The notes: generated by a model not told the origin, from the letters alone. A DNA stretch of 38,039 nucleotides from an uncultured Eubacteriales bacterium (GCA_900543755.1 UQSP01000013.1:1-38039), one strand, 5' to 3'; numbered from the stretch's first letter, positions 1 to 8,824 are shown. Numbers and translations: made by a program.

Positions 1-47
1 GAGATCTGCGCATGTCTCGTGGGCTCGGAGATGTGTATAAGAGACAG
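1..47. other. Nextera/Illumina P7-side adapter (artefact)
   Basis: Bases 14-47 match the 34-base Nextera read-2 transposase adapter, ending in the Tn5 mosaic end at 29-47. Bases 6-13 (CTGCGCAT) sit where the 8-base i7 index belongs, and bases 1-5 (GAGAT) match the end of the P7 flow-cell sequence. This is library sequence left on the contig. Genomic sequence starts at 48. Confidence 0.98.
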
Positions 48-1630
48 TCGTCAAGCAATGTAAGCCTGGTAAATGTCTGCCCGCTTTCGGTAAACTTATC
101 TATAAAATAATGAGTATCGGCCATAGACGCTATTTGCGGAAGATGAGTTACGCAAAGAAGCTGATGTTTAAGCGCAAGCCGAGCAAGTTTTTTAGCTATT
201 TCCGCACCGATTTTACCGCTGATTCCCGTATCTATTTCGTCAAATATTACGGTAGGAGTATAGTCTACACTTGAAGAAACGACTTTAAGCGCAAGCATTA
301 ACCGCGAAAGTTCGCCTCCCGAAATTATCTTTACAAGAGGTTTTAACGGTTGCCCCGCATTAGGGCTAAGATAAAATTCAACTTTATCCATACCCGATGC
401 GGAAATAAAATTTTCGCAAGACGACAAATCAGGCAAGGGTTCAAATTTAACCTCAAAGACGGAATCTGCCATTCCGAGTTCGGATAATTCCTTCACAACG
501 GAAGTCTCAAGCTCTTTTGCAGCTTTTTGCCTTGTCTTCGAAAGTACCAGACAATCTTCATAAAGCAGCTTGAGCAACTCGGTTTTGTCTTTTGACAGCT
601 TTAAATAATAATCTTCGGCGTTTTCTATTTCGTCGATTTTTTTTATAAGCTCCGCCCGAAAAGACATCGCAGAATCATAATCGCCGTATTTACGCGTAAT
701 ATTGCGCACCGTGTCCAATCTTTTTTCCAACGCGTCAAGTTCTTCGGGAGAAAACTCCAAAGAAGAAAGTTCATCGGAGATAGATTCGGAAAGGTCCTCC
801 ACTTCAATAGCAACAGATTTTATCCGATCAGCCCATTCCGCATACCGCGAATCATATCCCGATAACGACGAAAGATTTCTTTCCGCGTCTTCGAGAAGTT
901 CCTGCGCGGAAAGCCCCTCCGAATAATCCGACAAATACGAAACAGCATCGGATAAAGCTGAAGCGATTTTTTCGGCACCCAAATAACGCTTACGCATTGA
1001 AGTAAGCTCTTCCTCTTCGCCCTTTTTTAATTTAGCCTTGTCAATTTCATTTAGCTGAAACTTATAGACGTCAAGGTTCCGCGCACGCGATTTCGCATCG
1101 CCTATTTCTTCAAGTTTAGAATTGACGTCACGGAGTTTTGCGTAATTTTCCCCGATATTTTTCAATAATTCCGATATATTATGTCTGGCATAGTAGTCTA
1201 CAATTTTAATATGATTTGCAACATTTGCCAAAGATTGATGCTCATTCTGCCCGCAGATATCTATTAGTGAGGCTGAAATTGCCTTAAGCATAGAAACAGT
1301 GGCACTTCTTCCGTTTATTTTAATTTCATTTTTGCCGTCGGAATTAAAACGTCTGAAAATAATAATCTCCTCATCTTCCTCGCTTAAAAAATCCGAAAGC
1401 GACGGCGAAATATTTTCGGGTACGGTAAACACGCCCTCGACATAGCCTGAATTTTCCCCGAAGCGAAGCATGGTTTTATCGTACCTGCCGCCGGCAAGTA
1501 ACATTATGCAATCGACGATAATAGATTTTCCGGCGCCAGTTTCACCGCTGAGTATATTAAGTTCTTTGCCGAACTCAAGTTCCAGCTGCGAAATAAGCGC
1601 AAAATTTTTGACAGACAATTTAACTAACAT
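48..1630 (-). CDS. recN: DNA repair protein RecN, C-terminus cut by contig end
   Basis: RecN is an SMC-like ATPase that tethers DNA ends during double-strand-break repair. About 527 codons are present from an ATG at 1630; the frame is open into the adapter at 47, so roughly the last 30-50 residues are missing compared with family lengths near 550-575. The Walker A motif GETGAGKS lies at residues 29-36, a long coiled-coil-rich middle follows, then the ABC signature ISGGELSRLMLALK near residues 435-448 and Walker B TVIFDEIDTGISG near 458-470. The start follows the argR stop by 15 bases, with a weak AAGGG ribosome site. It is the last visible gene of nadK-argR-recN, the usual Firmicutes order. 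Truncation is technical, not biological. Confidence 0.95.
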
Positions 1631-1645
1631 CAGCTTACACCCTTT

Positions 1646-2098
1646 TCAGTCAAAGGCAATTTCTCTTAATTTTTGAGTAAGGTCTTCTGCCGCGCGTTCG
1701 TCACGCAAAACGGCAAAAACCGTATCGTCACCTGCAACGCACCCAAGTACCGAAGAATTCTTCAGTCTGTCCACCATCGTTCCCGCTACGTTCGCACTTC
1801 CCGAAAGGGTTTTTATGACTACGATATTCAGCGCGTAATCTATTGTAACCACAGAATGACGGAACATATCCGTAAACTTGGACATCACTGTATTATCCGT
1901 GCGCTCCTTAGTATATTTCTGGCGTTTTCCGTCGGCGCTGATTTTAATAAGCCCGAGTTCTTTTATATCGCGCGAAACGGTAGCCTGCGTTACCTCAAAA
2001 CCCGAATTCTGAAGCTCCTTTACAAGCTCCTCCTGCGTTTCGATATCCTTCTCCTCTATAAGTTCAAGTATTTTTCCTTGCCTTGCGTTTCTGGTCAT
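1646..2098 (-). CDS. argR: Arginine repressor ArgR/AhrC
   Basis: This 150-residue arginine-sensing transcription factor represses arginine biosynthesis and activates catabolism in Firmicutes. The N-terminal winged helix-turn-helix spans about residues 1-70 and includes the typical TQATVSRDIKELGL recognition segment. The C-terminal half (about 75-150) is the oligomerisation and arginine-binding domain, with the GDDTV segment that contacts arginine. Length is typical. It lies 4 bases after nadK and 15 bases before recN, as in many Clostridia and bacilli. No arginine biosynthesis genes are in this window, so it probably acts in trans. Confidence 0.96.
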   Translation of the reverse strand: MTRNARQGKILELIEEKDIETQEELVKELQNSGFEVTQATVSRDIKELGLIKISADGKRQKYTKERTDNTVMSKFTDMFRHSVVTIDYALNIVVIKTLSGSANVAGTMVDRLKNSSVLGCVAGDDTVFAVLRDERAAEDLTQKLREIAFD

Positions 2099-2102
2099 AA
2101 AT

Positions 2103-2948
2103 TTAATCCTCCTTTTGAGTAAGGCCCCATTTATTGAGTTTTGTAAGCAGTTTATTGTAAAATCCGTGTCCCTTAAGCCTTACAAAAGTTACCGAAAAGT
2201 CCGATTTCTTAAGCGAAATTTCACTAAGCCCGCCAAGTTTTTTTAAGGCAACGCCGTCCATCACCAGATTAGCCGAGCTCTTTTTGCCTAATTTGATTTT
2301 TATCCTGTCGTTTTCGGACACGACAATCGGTCTTGAGTGAAGAGAATGCGAGTTAATCGAGGTAAGAATAAAAGCGGAAACGTTTGGGCTGAGTATCGCC
2401 CCGCCTGCGCTTAAAGAATATGCAGTAGACCCCGTCGGAGTACTTACAATATAACCGTCGCAAAAATATCTGTCGACAAATTCCCCGTTGATAAAAACGT
2501 CGGCGTCAAGCATTCTGGAATCGAAATCACGGCTTATTACGGCGTCGTTTAACGCAAGAAAAGTATCGCCTTTCACGTCGGCTTCCAACAAAGTTCTGTT
2601 TTCGGTTTTAAAGTTGCCTGAAATCAACGCGTCAACCAACATTTCGATTTTATCAGGCTCCTCTTCCGTTAAAAAGCCGACGAATCCAAGATTAATACCT
2701 GCAATCGGTATGCGGTTCAGGGCACAGAATTTTGCAACACGCAAAATCGTGCCGTCGCCACCTACCGTAATCATAAAATCGACTTTCAAAGGTTTATCCA
2801 GCAAAAAGTAATCGTTTTCGGGAAAAAAAGGCTTTAAATCGCTTTCAAGACAATAGGAAACGCTTCTTTTGTCAAGGCAAGACAAAAGCAATTTCGTAAC
2901 AGATAAATCCTTATCCTTATGAAGGTTTGTAAATACCCCTGCTTTCAC
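2103..2948 (-). CDS. nadK: NAD kinase
   Basis: NadK phosphorylates NAD to NADP with ATP or polyphosphate in the cytoplasm. From the chosen start the protein has 281 residues. Diagnostic motifs are GGDGT (63-67), NLGFVGFL (86-93), NDAV (134-137) and STPTGSTAYSLSAGG (169-183). A TTG at 2963 would lengthen the frame, but the strong GGAGG site lies inside that extension and is well placed for the GTG at 2946-2948, so GTG is preferred. In Bacillus a tlyA-type methyltransferase gene often sits here between dxs and argR; it is absent. The gene has its own promoter in the dxs-nadK gap and leads nadK-argR-recN. Confidence 0.94.
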   Translation of the reverse strand: MKAGVFTNLHKDKDLSVTKLLLSCLDKRSVSYCLESDLKPFFPENDYFLLDKPLKVDFMITVGGDGTILRVAKFCALNRIPIAGINLGFVGFLTEEEPDKIEMLVDALISGNFKTENRTLLEADVKGDTFLALNDAVISRDFDSRMLDADVFINGEFVDRYFCDGYIVSTPTGSTAYSLSAGGAILSPNVSAFILTSINSHSLHSRPIVVSENDRIKIKLGKKSSANLVMDGVALKKLGGLSEISLKKSDFSVTFVRLKGHGFYNKLLTKLNKWGLTQKED

Positions 2949-2971
2949 TTCACGCACCTCCAAAAACTTCG

Positions 2972-2981
2972 CATGCGCATG
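2972..2981. repeat. Perfect 10-bp palindrome in nadK leader
   Basis: CATGCGCATG is a perfect palindrome just downstream of the predicted transcription start and upstream of the nadK ribosome site. It could be an operator or chance. It does not match the arginine-box consensus. Confidence 0.3.
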
Positions 2982-2992
2982 AATATGTCAAT

Positions 2993-3021
2993 ATTATACA
3001 ATAAAATTAATAATTATACAA
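2993..3021 (-). promoter_or_regulatory. Vegetative promoter for nadK-argR-recN
   Basis: Minus strand: -35 TTGTAT (3016-3021), 17-base spacer, perfect -10 TATAAT (2993-2998). Transcription would start near 2986, about 38 bases before the nadK GTG. It falls in the 93-base gap after dxs, the only sizeable break in this run. Confidence 0.65.
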
Positions 3022-3041
3022 GGGTTTAATTGAGTTTATTT

Positions 3042-4859
3042 TTAAGCCTTTTTAAATTTTGCTATAATTTCAGATATATTTTGTTCGGTTATGCCCGCTT
3101 CCCGCATCATGTCGGACACAAGACTTCTGGATTGGAATTTATCTGGATACCCAAGACAAACGACTTTAACTTTTTTATCCGAAGCATTAAAAAAGTTTTC
3201 CACGCTTTCGCCGAATCCGCCTTTAAGCATACCGTCCTCAAGCGTTATAACAAGCGAACCGTCTTCAAGCGTTGACAAAAAACGTTTGTCAAGCGGTTTG
3301 ATTACGCGCGCATTTACTACGTTTGCGTTTTTCACACCCAGCGCGACTTTAATCATTCGGTTACCTGCCGCAAGTATAAAAACCTTTTCTCGCGAACGGA
3401 CTAAAGTTTCCCACTTAAGACCTTCTATCGGGTTATGGTCGTCAAATTCGTAACTGAAAGACTTGGGATATCTTATGGCAAGAGGCGCATTGAATTTCAA
3501 AGCAAAATCCATCATGGATTCCAGCTCCTTGCCGTCTTTAGGCTGCAATATCGTCATATCGGGAATAACAGACAAAAAGCCTATATCAAAATTCCCCTGA
3601 TGCGTAATTCCGTCGCCGCCGACCGCTCCCGCGTGATCTATAAGCAAAGTAACGGGTCTTTTGTCTATACAAATATCGTGGAGAATCTGATCGAAAGCGC
3701 GCTGAAGAAAAGAAGAATATACCGCAAAAAAAGGCTTAACTCCTGCGGCAGCCAAAGCGGCGCACATACTTGCGGCATGACCTTCGGCTATTCCTACGTC
3801 GAAATAACGGTCGGGAAACCTGCGGGCAAATTCGTCAAGTCCGGTGCCCATTGACATGGCGGCGGTTACCGCCACAACGCTTTTGTTGTCTTGTGCCAAA
3901 GCGCACAGCTTATTGCCGACAACCGAAGAATAGGAAATTTCTGTTTCGGGTTTGTTTTCGGGACCGACGCCGTGATACTTATCGGGATTATGAAGAATTT
4001 CCGGCACGCCGTTCCCCTTGTTGGTCAAAACATGCAGAAGAACGGGGCCCTTCTCTTCCTTAAGTTTTTTCAAAATACTGACGAGTTCGGCAATATTGTG
4101 ACCGTCAAAAGGACCGTAATATTTTACGCCCAGGTTTTCGAAAATTTTATCGGGCAGTAACGTTTTTTTGATGTTGTCCTTTGTTTTGTCTAAAAAATTC
4201 ACCACGCGGTCGCCGAAAAACGGAAGCGCGCTGACCGCTTTTTTAACGTTGTATTTAACGTTGAGATAACGCTTACTTAATCGTAATTTCGCAAGATATT
4301 CGTTTAACGCTCCTACGTTTTTAGATATTGACATTTTGTTGTCGTTAAGCACGATTATCATTTTTTCTTTATTCGCACCGATATCGTTTAACGCTTCAAA
4401 AGCCATTCCTCCCGTAAAAGCTCCGTCGCCTATGACGCAGACGACGTTGTAATCAAGGCCGAGAATATCGCGGGCGCGCGCAAACCCCACGCCCAAAGAA
4501 AGCGAAGTGCTGCTGTGCCCCATGGTAAAAGCGTCGTAAATACTTTCGGACGCGTTCGGGAAGCCCGAAACGCCCTCGTCGGACCTAAGATTGTAAAAAG
4601 AATCGCGTCTTCCGGTTATTATCTTATGAGTGTAAGCCTGATGCCCTACGTCGAAAAGAAGCTTGTCTACGGGACAATCGAAAACATAATGCAAAGCCGT
4701 GATAAGTTCCACCGTGCCGAGATTGGACGCAAGATGACCGCCCTGGCGACGGACGGTTTCAATAATATAAGATCTGACTTCTTCGGCATAAGCATTAAGC
4801 TCTTTTATGCTCAGTTTTTTCAGATCCGACGGCGAATTTATTTGTTCAAGAAGCTTCAA
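3042..4859 (-). CDS. dxs: 1-deoxy-D-xylulose-5-phosphate synthase
   Basis: DXS is the thiamine-diphosphate enzyme that joins pyruvate and glyceraldehyde 3-phosphate in the first step of the MEP isoprenoid pathway. The 605 residues carry DVGHQAYTHKIITGR (70-84), GHSSTS (114-119), the cofactor motif GDGAFTGG...NDN (144-174), the GIAE segment with the catalytic Glu (359), YSSFLQRAFDQ (381-391) and THQG (419-422). Two usually strict positions differ: GIAEQH is GIAEGH, and DRAG is DHAG (His409, where E. coli has Arg420 by my alignment from memory). The start lies 6 bases after ispA, so expression is probably coupled. dxr and ispG are elsewhere in this window. The function call is secure; activity with those substitutions is not. 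Confidence 0.95.
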   Translation of the reverse strand: MKLLEQINSPSDLKKLSIKELNAYAEEVRSYIIETVRRQGGHLASNLGTVELITALHYVFDCPVDKLLFDVGHQAYTHKIITGRRDSFYNLRSDEGVSGFPNASESIYDAFTMGHSSTSLSLGVGFARARDILGLDYNVVCVIGDGAFTGGMAFEALNDIGANKEKMIIVLNDNKMSISKNVGALNEYLAKLRLSKRYLNVKYNVKKAVSALPFFGDRVVNFLDKTKDNIKKTLLPDKIFENLGVKYYGPFDGHNIAELVSILKKLKEEKGPVLLHVLTNKGNGVPEILHNPDKYHGVGPENKPETEISYSSVVGNKLCALAQDNKSVVAVTAAMSMGTGLDEFARRFPDRYFDVGIAEGHAASMCAALAAAGVKPFFAVYSSFLQRAFDQILHDICIDKRPVTLLIDHAGAVGGDGITHQGNFDIGFLSVIPDMTILQPKDGKELESMMDFALKFNAPLAIRYPKSFSYEFDDHNPIEGLKWETLVRSREKVFILAAGNRMIKVALGVKNANVVNARVIKPLDKRFLSTLEDGSLVITLEDGMLKGGFGESVENFFNASDKKVKVVCLGYPDKFQSRSLVSDMMREAGITEQNISEIIAKFKKA

Positions 4860-4865
4860 AAAAAA

Positions 4866-5708
4866 TTATTTCAACCTCTTTTCCGAAATTTGCGCAAGAT
4901 ATTTCAAAAATCCCGCGTCATAATCGATTTTATCTAAAACGCTTACGGCTTTCTGCGTATAGTCCGAAAGCATCCGACGCACTTTATTTTCCTCATAAAG
5001 TCTTAAAGCGGAACAGCCTTCGTCTTCAGCGCCGTCCAGAAGATCGTCCGCAAGCTGAAAGGCAAAACCGAAATTATATGCGTATTCTTCCAGCGCCGAT
5101 ACGGTTTCGCCGTTTGCGCCTGCAGCCAAAGCTCCGCATTTTACCGCCGCGATAATCAAATCACAGGTTTTATGGCGGAAAACAAATTCAAGCTTATTAA
5201 ATTCGGGATTATTAACGGGAAAACTCAGGTCCGCAATCTGCCCCGCAATAAGCCCCCTCGCCCCCGTCAAAGCGGCAAACGCTTGTCCGGCTTTTATGGC
5301 GCCGTCGATATTCGGGCTTAACGACAGAGCGTCGAAAACAAGCTCGTAAGCAAGATTGAGCAATGCGTCGCCCGTAAGCACCGCAATGTTTTCACCGAAC
5401 TTTTTGTGTACGGTAGGCTTACCTCTTCTGAAATCGTCGTTGTCCATGCAAGGCAAGTCGTCATGAACCAACGAATAAGTGTGCAGCGCCTCTATAGCCG
5501 CGGCAAACCTTAAAGAGGATTCGTCTACGGGACGAAACATTTTATAAGTTTCAAGCATAATAACTGGTCTTATTCTCTTACCGCCCGAAAACAGGCTGTA
5601 ACGCACGCTGTCGTCAAGCGGCGAAACAAAATTCCACGAAGAAGAAAGCTTTAAAAGACTGTTTTCAAATAAAGACATCGTTTCATCGAACTGTTTTTTG
5701 TAATCCAT
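4866..5708 (-). CDS. ispA: Geranyl/farnesyl diphosphate synthase (polyprenyl synthetase)
   Basis: This trans-prenyltransferase condenses isopentenyl diphosphate with allylic diphosphates to give C15 (possibly C20) precursors for carrier lipid and quinone side chains. The 280 residues include the first Asp-rich motif DDLPCMD (83-89) followed by RRGKPTVH, and the second Asp-rich motif DDLLD (221-225) in FQLADDLLDG. Length fits IspA. It lies 7 bases after xseB in the conserved xseA-xseB-ispA-dxs run. Chain length cannot be set from the sequence alone, so farnesyl synthase is assigned by context. Confidence 0.93.
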   Translation of the reverse strand: MDYKKQFDETMSLFENSLLKLSSSWNFVSPLDDSVRYSLFSGGKRIRPVIMLETYKMFRPVDESSLRFAAAIEALHTYSLVHDDLPCMDNDDFRRGKPTVHKKFGENIAVLTGDALLNLAYELVFDALSLSPNIDGAIKAGQAFAALTGARGLIAGQIADLSFPVNNPEFNKLEFVFRHKTCDLIIAAVKCGALAAGANGETVSALEEYAYNFGFAFQLADDLLDGAEDEGCSALRLYEENKVRRMLSDYTQKAVSVLDKIDYDAGFLKYLAQISEKRLK

Positions 5709-5715
5709 AACCTTA

Positions 5716-5916
5716 TCATTCCTGAGAAAGAAGCTTGTCCACCTCTTCCTGAATGGAAGAAATTTTGCCTTTGTATTCGTTAAGCGCGCCCAAACATTCT
5801 TTGGTCAACGATACGCCTTTTTCAAAAACCGAAATGCTTTCCTCAAGCGTAAGCCCGCCTTCTTCAAGTTGTTTAACGAGATTTTCAAGCTCGGCTAACT
5901 TTTTTTCGTAATCCAT
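5716..5916 (-). CDS. xseB: Exodeoxyribonuclease VII small subunit
   Basis: XseB is the short helical subunit that binds XseA to form exonuclease VII, which degrades single-stranded DNA in both directions. The 66-residue protein has the family layout: a start MDYEKKLAELENLVKQLEEG, then LTLEESISVFEKG, and a predicted coiled-coil helix to the end. It starts 10 bases after the xseA stop. The GGAG element is about 13 bases before the ATG, longer than ideal, so translation may depend on coupling to xseA. Confidence 0.93.
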   Translation of the reverse strand: MDYEKKLAELENLVKQLEEGGLTLEESISVFEKGVSLTKECLGALNEYKGKISSIQEEVDKLLSQE

Positions 5917-5926
5917 AACCCGATAT

Positions 5927-7177
5927 TTACTCCTTATCCTTATTGAGTTTTACGGAAAGCGTTTCGGCATGAATGGCGCCGTCGCGCATATAAACTTCAA
6001 TTTTTTGTCCTGCAGCAGCCTCTTTTACGCTATTTAAAGGTTGTTGTCCCGAATAAACTTTAGCGTAACCTTTTTGCAGAATTTTAAGAGGGCTTGACGC
6101 GTCCAGTCGCGCAGTCAAAGCATTAAAGCCGTTTTCCTTATTCGAATAAAGGTTTTTCAGCGCGCCCGTCATTGCCAAGCCTAATCTTTCGATTTTATTT
6201 TTGCCGCCTGTGAAAGCCCGTTCCGCCGAAAAATTCAGTTTTTGTGCCGCGTCGCGCACTTTTATGAGATTACCGTACAACAGTGAATGAGCATTGTCGG
6301 CAAGGCGCTTGGCATAAAGCAGAGCGTTAAGCGATTTTTTGGAATAAATTCTTTCCTCCGCCGCCGAAAGCCTTTTTACAAGCGAAACAAAATTGCCTAA
6401 AAAAGTTTCGTTTATTCGGCAGATATTTTCCCCCGCAATAGACGGCGTGCCCGCCCTTAAAGACGCGCAAAAATCGCAAAGCGTAAAATCGACTTCGTGT
6501 CCCACTGCCGAAATAACGGGTTTTAAGCTTAACGCCACGGAACGCGCAACCGCCTCGGTATTAAACGCTTCAAGGTCCGCATTAGACCCGCCGCCGCGCG
6601 CAACCACCGTAACGTCGCAGTCGCTTTTTGCGGCGTTATCAACGGCAAGAGCAATTTCTTTTTCAGCCCCCTCGCCCTGTACGCGAACCGGATAAACTGT
6701 CATATCTATATACGGATGACGCTTATATACAACCGAAACAAGGTCGTGTATCACGGCACCGGTATCACTAGTAACCACCGCTATTTTTTTTATAAAAGAA
6801 GGAAGCGGTAAATGGTTGTCGAAAAGTCCTTCCGCGCGCAACTTTTCCTTCAATGCAAGAAATTCCCGTCTTAGCGCCCCTTCACCGAACGGAACGATAA
6901 ATTTTGCGCAAAAAGACACTCTGTTGCCTTTAGCATAATAATCCACACTGCCCGTTACCGATACGTTTTCGCCCGTTTCGGGAATATCGCAATGTCCGAA
7001 ATGAACGCACCGCAAAATACTGCCTTCGTCCTTAAGCGTGAAAAACACGTTTCCGCCTGACTCCGACTTTTCGGAAATTTCGCCGAAAACGGTGATGTTT
7101 TTCAATATAAGCTCATCATCGAAAACATTTTTAATGTAAGTATTGAGCTGTGATACGGAAAGTCTTTTATCTTGCAA
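5927..7177 (-). CDS. xseA: Exodeoxyribonuclease VII large subunit
   Basis: XseA is the catalytic subunit of exonuclease VII. The 416 residues begin with SVSQLNTYIKNVF and an OB-fold single-strand-binding domain (about 1-100), followed by the nuclease domain with VVTSDTGAVIHD, RGGGSNADLEAFN and PVISAVGHEVDFTLCDF, then a long helical C-terminus that binds XseB. The start is a TTG at 7175-7177 with AAGGCGG about 6 bases upstream; it overlaps the folD stop by 11 bases, so translation is probably coupled. Confidence 0.95.
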   Translation of the reverse strand: MQDKRLSVSQLNTYIKNVFDDELILKNITVFGEISEKSESGGNVFFTLKDEGSILRCVHFGHCDIPETGENVSVTGSVDYYAKGNRVSFCAKFIVPFGEGALRREFLALKEKLRAEGLFDNHLPLPSFIKKIAVVTSDTGAVIHDLVSVVYKRHPYIDMTVYPVRVQGEGAEKEIALAVDNAAKSDCDVTVVARGGGSNADLEAFNTEAVARSVALSLKPVISAVGHEVDFTLCDFCASLRAGTPSIAGENICRINETFLGNFVSLVKRLSAAEERIYSKKSLNALLYAKRLADNAHSLLYGNLIKVRDAAQKLNFSAERAFTGGKNKIERLGLAMTGALKNLYSNKENGFNALTARLDASSPLKILQKGYAKVYSGQQPLNSVKEAAAGQKIEVYMRDGAIHAETLSVKLNKDKE

Positions 7178-8015
7178 GATTTGCCGCCTTAACGGTGTTT
7201 TTAAGCAGCATGGTAATCGTCATGGGACCTACTCCTCCAGGAACGGGAGTGATAAAGGAAGCCCTTTCTTTTGCCGAATCAAACTCCACGTCGCCGTAAA
7301 GTTTGCCGTCCGCGCGGTTCATGCCCACGTCTATGACGACAGCGCCCTTCTTAATCATATCACCCTTTATGAATTCTTTAATACCTACGGCGACTACCAG
7401 AATATCCGCTTCAAGAGTATGTTTTTTAAGGTCCGCCGTTTTGGAATGGCACACGGTAACCGTAGCATTTTCGTTTAACAGCAAAACTGCAACGGGTTTA
7501 CCCACAATATTGCTTCTTCCGACCACGACAGCGTTTTTGCCATTGATTTCCACACCCGTGCTTTTAATAAGGCTTATAATTCCGGACGGAGTGCACGCGG
7601 CAAGGCACGGATTGCCCAAAAGCAGATTACCCGCATTTACGGCATGAAATCCGTCAACGTCTTTGGCGGGAGAAACGGCTTTAAGCACGGTTTTTTCGTC
7701 CACGCCCTTAGGCAAAGGCAGTTGCACAAGCAATCCGTCGATATTTTCGTCGGAATTTATTGTTTCTACAAGCTCTAAAAGCTGCTCGGTTGTAACGGAT
7801 TCGGGAAGATAATATTCAAAAGATTTGATGCCCGTTTCTTCGCAAGCGACGATTTTATTGCGAACGTATATTTTGCTTGCGGGATTTTCGCCTGCCAAAA
7901 TCACCGCTAATCCTATTTTTCTGCCGTACTTCCGTTCGAATTCGGAAGCGTCAAGCTTGATTTCTTCGCGAATAAGGGCGGATAATTTTTTGCCGTCAAT
8001 CAGAGTTGCGCTCAT
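7167..8015 (-). CDS. folD: Bifunctional methylene-THF dehydrogenase/cyclohydrolase
   Basis: FolD interconverts 5,10-methylene- and 10-formyl-tetrahydrofolate using NADP, feeding purine, thymidylate and formyl-Met-tRNA synthesis. The 282 residues show the catalytic lysine at position 54 in YVRNK, Gln98 in LVQLPLP, Asp121 in KDVDGFH, the cofactor loop GRSNIVGKP (166-174) and the C-terminal PVPGGVGPMTITML signature. Length is standard. It overlaps nusB by 20 bases and xseA by 11, so it lies inside a tightly packed operon. Confidence 0.96.
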   Translation of the reverse strand: MSATLIDGKKLSALIREEIKLDASEFERKYGRKIGLAVILAGENPASKIYVRNKIVACEETGIKSFEYYLPESVTTEQLLELVETINSDENIDGLLVQLPLPKGVDEKTVLKAVSPAKDVDGFHAVNAGNLLLGNPCLAACTPSGIISLIKSTGVEINGKNAVVVGRSNIVGKPVAVLLLNENATVTVCHSKTADLKKHTLEADILVVAVGIKEFIKGDMIKKGAVVIDVGMNRADGKLYGDVEFDSAKERASFITPVPGGVGPMTITMLLKNTVKAANLAR

Positions 8016-8415
8016 TGATGATACTCTCCTTGTTTTTTATTACGGATGCGATTATGCCGTTAATAAACGCGGGGCTGTTGTCCGTCGAATATGTTTTGGC
8101 AAGCTCCACCGCTTCGTTGGCGGAGACTTTGACGGGAACATCCTCCATAAACAGAATTTCGTAAGAGGAAATCAGAAGAATGGCAAGATCTATTTTGTAA
8201 ATACGGTCAATCGCATAGCCGCTGGCATAGCCCCCTATCACTTCGGTAAGAAAGTCGTATTCAGACAAAACGCCCTTTAAAAGAGCATCCAGAAACTGCT
8301 TATCGTCGTCGTTCATCGCGGCGGTAAGGGCAGCGTAACTCAATTTATTCTCGCTTCCGTTTATAAGCCTTTCGAAAATAAGCTTAAAAGCATTCTCTCT
8401 TGCGGTTTTTCTCAT
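7996..8415 (-). CDS. nusB: Transcription antitermination factor NusB
   Basis: NusB binds boxA RNA with S10 and supports antitermination on rRNA operons. The 139-residue all-helical protein starts RKTARENAFKLIFE and ends with the conserved VELAKTYSTDNSPAFINGI segment typical of the family. GGAG lies 5 bases before the ATG. It follows asp23 after a 56-base gap that contains a stem-loop and precedes folD with overlap, the Bacillus order. Confidence 0.95.
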   Translation of the reverse strand: MRKTARENAFKLIFERLINGSENKLSYAALTAAMNDDDKQFLDALLKGVLSEYDFLTEVIGGYASGYAIDRIYKIDLAILLISSYEILFMEDVPVKVSANEAVELAKTYSTDNSPAFINGIIASVIKNKESIINERNSD

Positions 8416-8436
8416 TTTATCTCCGAAACGGTTATA

Positions 8437-8459
8437 GGCTTCCTCAAGAAAAGGAAGCC
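8437..8459 (-). repeat. Stem-loop between asp23 and nusB
   Basis: An 8-bp perfect stem, GGCTTCCT / AGGAAGCC, with a 7-base loop lies in the asp23-nusB gap. No T-run follows on either strand, so it is not an intrinsic terminator; it may be an RNA processing or stability element. Confidence 0.5.
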
Positions 8460-8471
8460 ATAAAACCGATG

Positions 8472-8792
8472 TTATTTACTTTCGTCAAAGCAGACGCCCA
8501 AAACGTTAACGTTAATCGTGCCCGCCCTTAAATGCGTCATACTTTCCACACTGCGCTTGATATTTTCCTGGACGCGATACGCCACTTCCGCGCACGAAAA
8601 CCCAATCATAACGTCTATATAAACGTCGATATTGATAAGGTCGCCCACTGTGTCGGTGCGGATGCCCTTTCCCTGCAAACTTGCAACGCCGCGAATCTCC
8701 ATCGTGGCAAGGGAAATAATGGACATTACTACTTTATGCCCGTAATTTACCTTACCTGTAAGATCTGCATTATAACGTGATTTGAAAGGCAT
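8472..8792 (-). CDS. Asp23/Gls24 family protein (YqhY-like)
   Basis: This 106-residue protein belongs to the Asp23/Gls24 family, often called alkaline-shock or envelope-stress proteins; YqhY of Bacillus sits at the same locus, where it is linked to acetyl-CoA carboxylase control. Visible family features are GKVNYGHKVVMSIISLATMEIRGVASL near the N-terminus, then VDVYIDVMIGFSCAEVAYRVQENIKRSVE and a C-terminal GTINVNVLGVCFD strand. The accBC genes that accompany it in Bacillus are absent here. It starts the vegetative operon that follows spoIIIAH. Confidence 0.88.
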   Translation of the reverse strand: MPFKSRYNADLTGKVNYGHKVVMSIISLATMEIRGVASLQGKGIRTDTVGDLINIDVYIDVMIGFSCAEVAYRVQENIKRSVESMTHLRAGTINVNVLGVCFDESK

Positions 8793-8824
8793 TACATTGC
8801 GCTCCGTACTGACGATACGTCTTA

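Noticed and set aside
2972..3000. Arginine box upstream of nadK-argR
   Set aside because: TGAAT is present near 2980 but the facing half ATTCA is not; the match is too poor to claim ArgR binding.
5700..5925. Repeated GGTTATGGATTAC at the starts of xseB and ispA
   Set aside because: Short similarity at two start codons encoding MDY; most likely chance.
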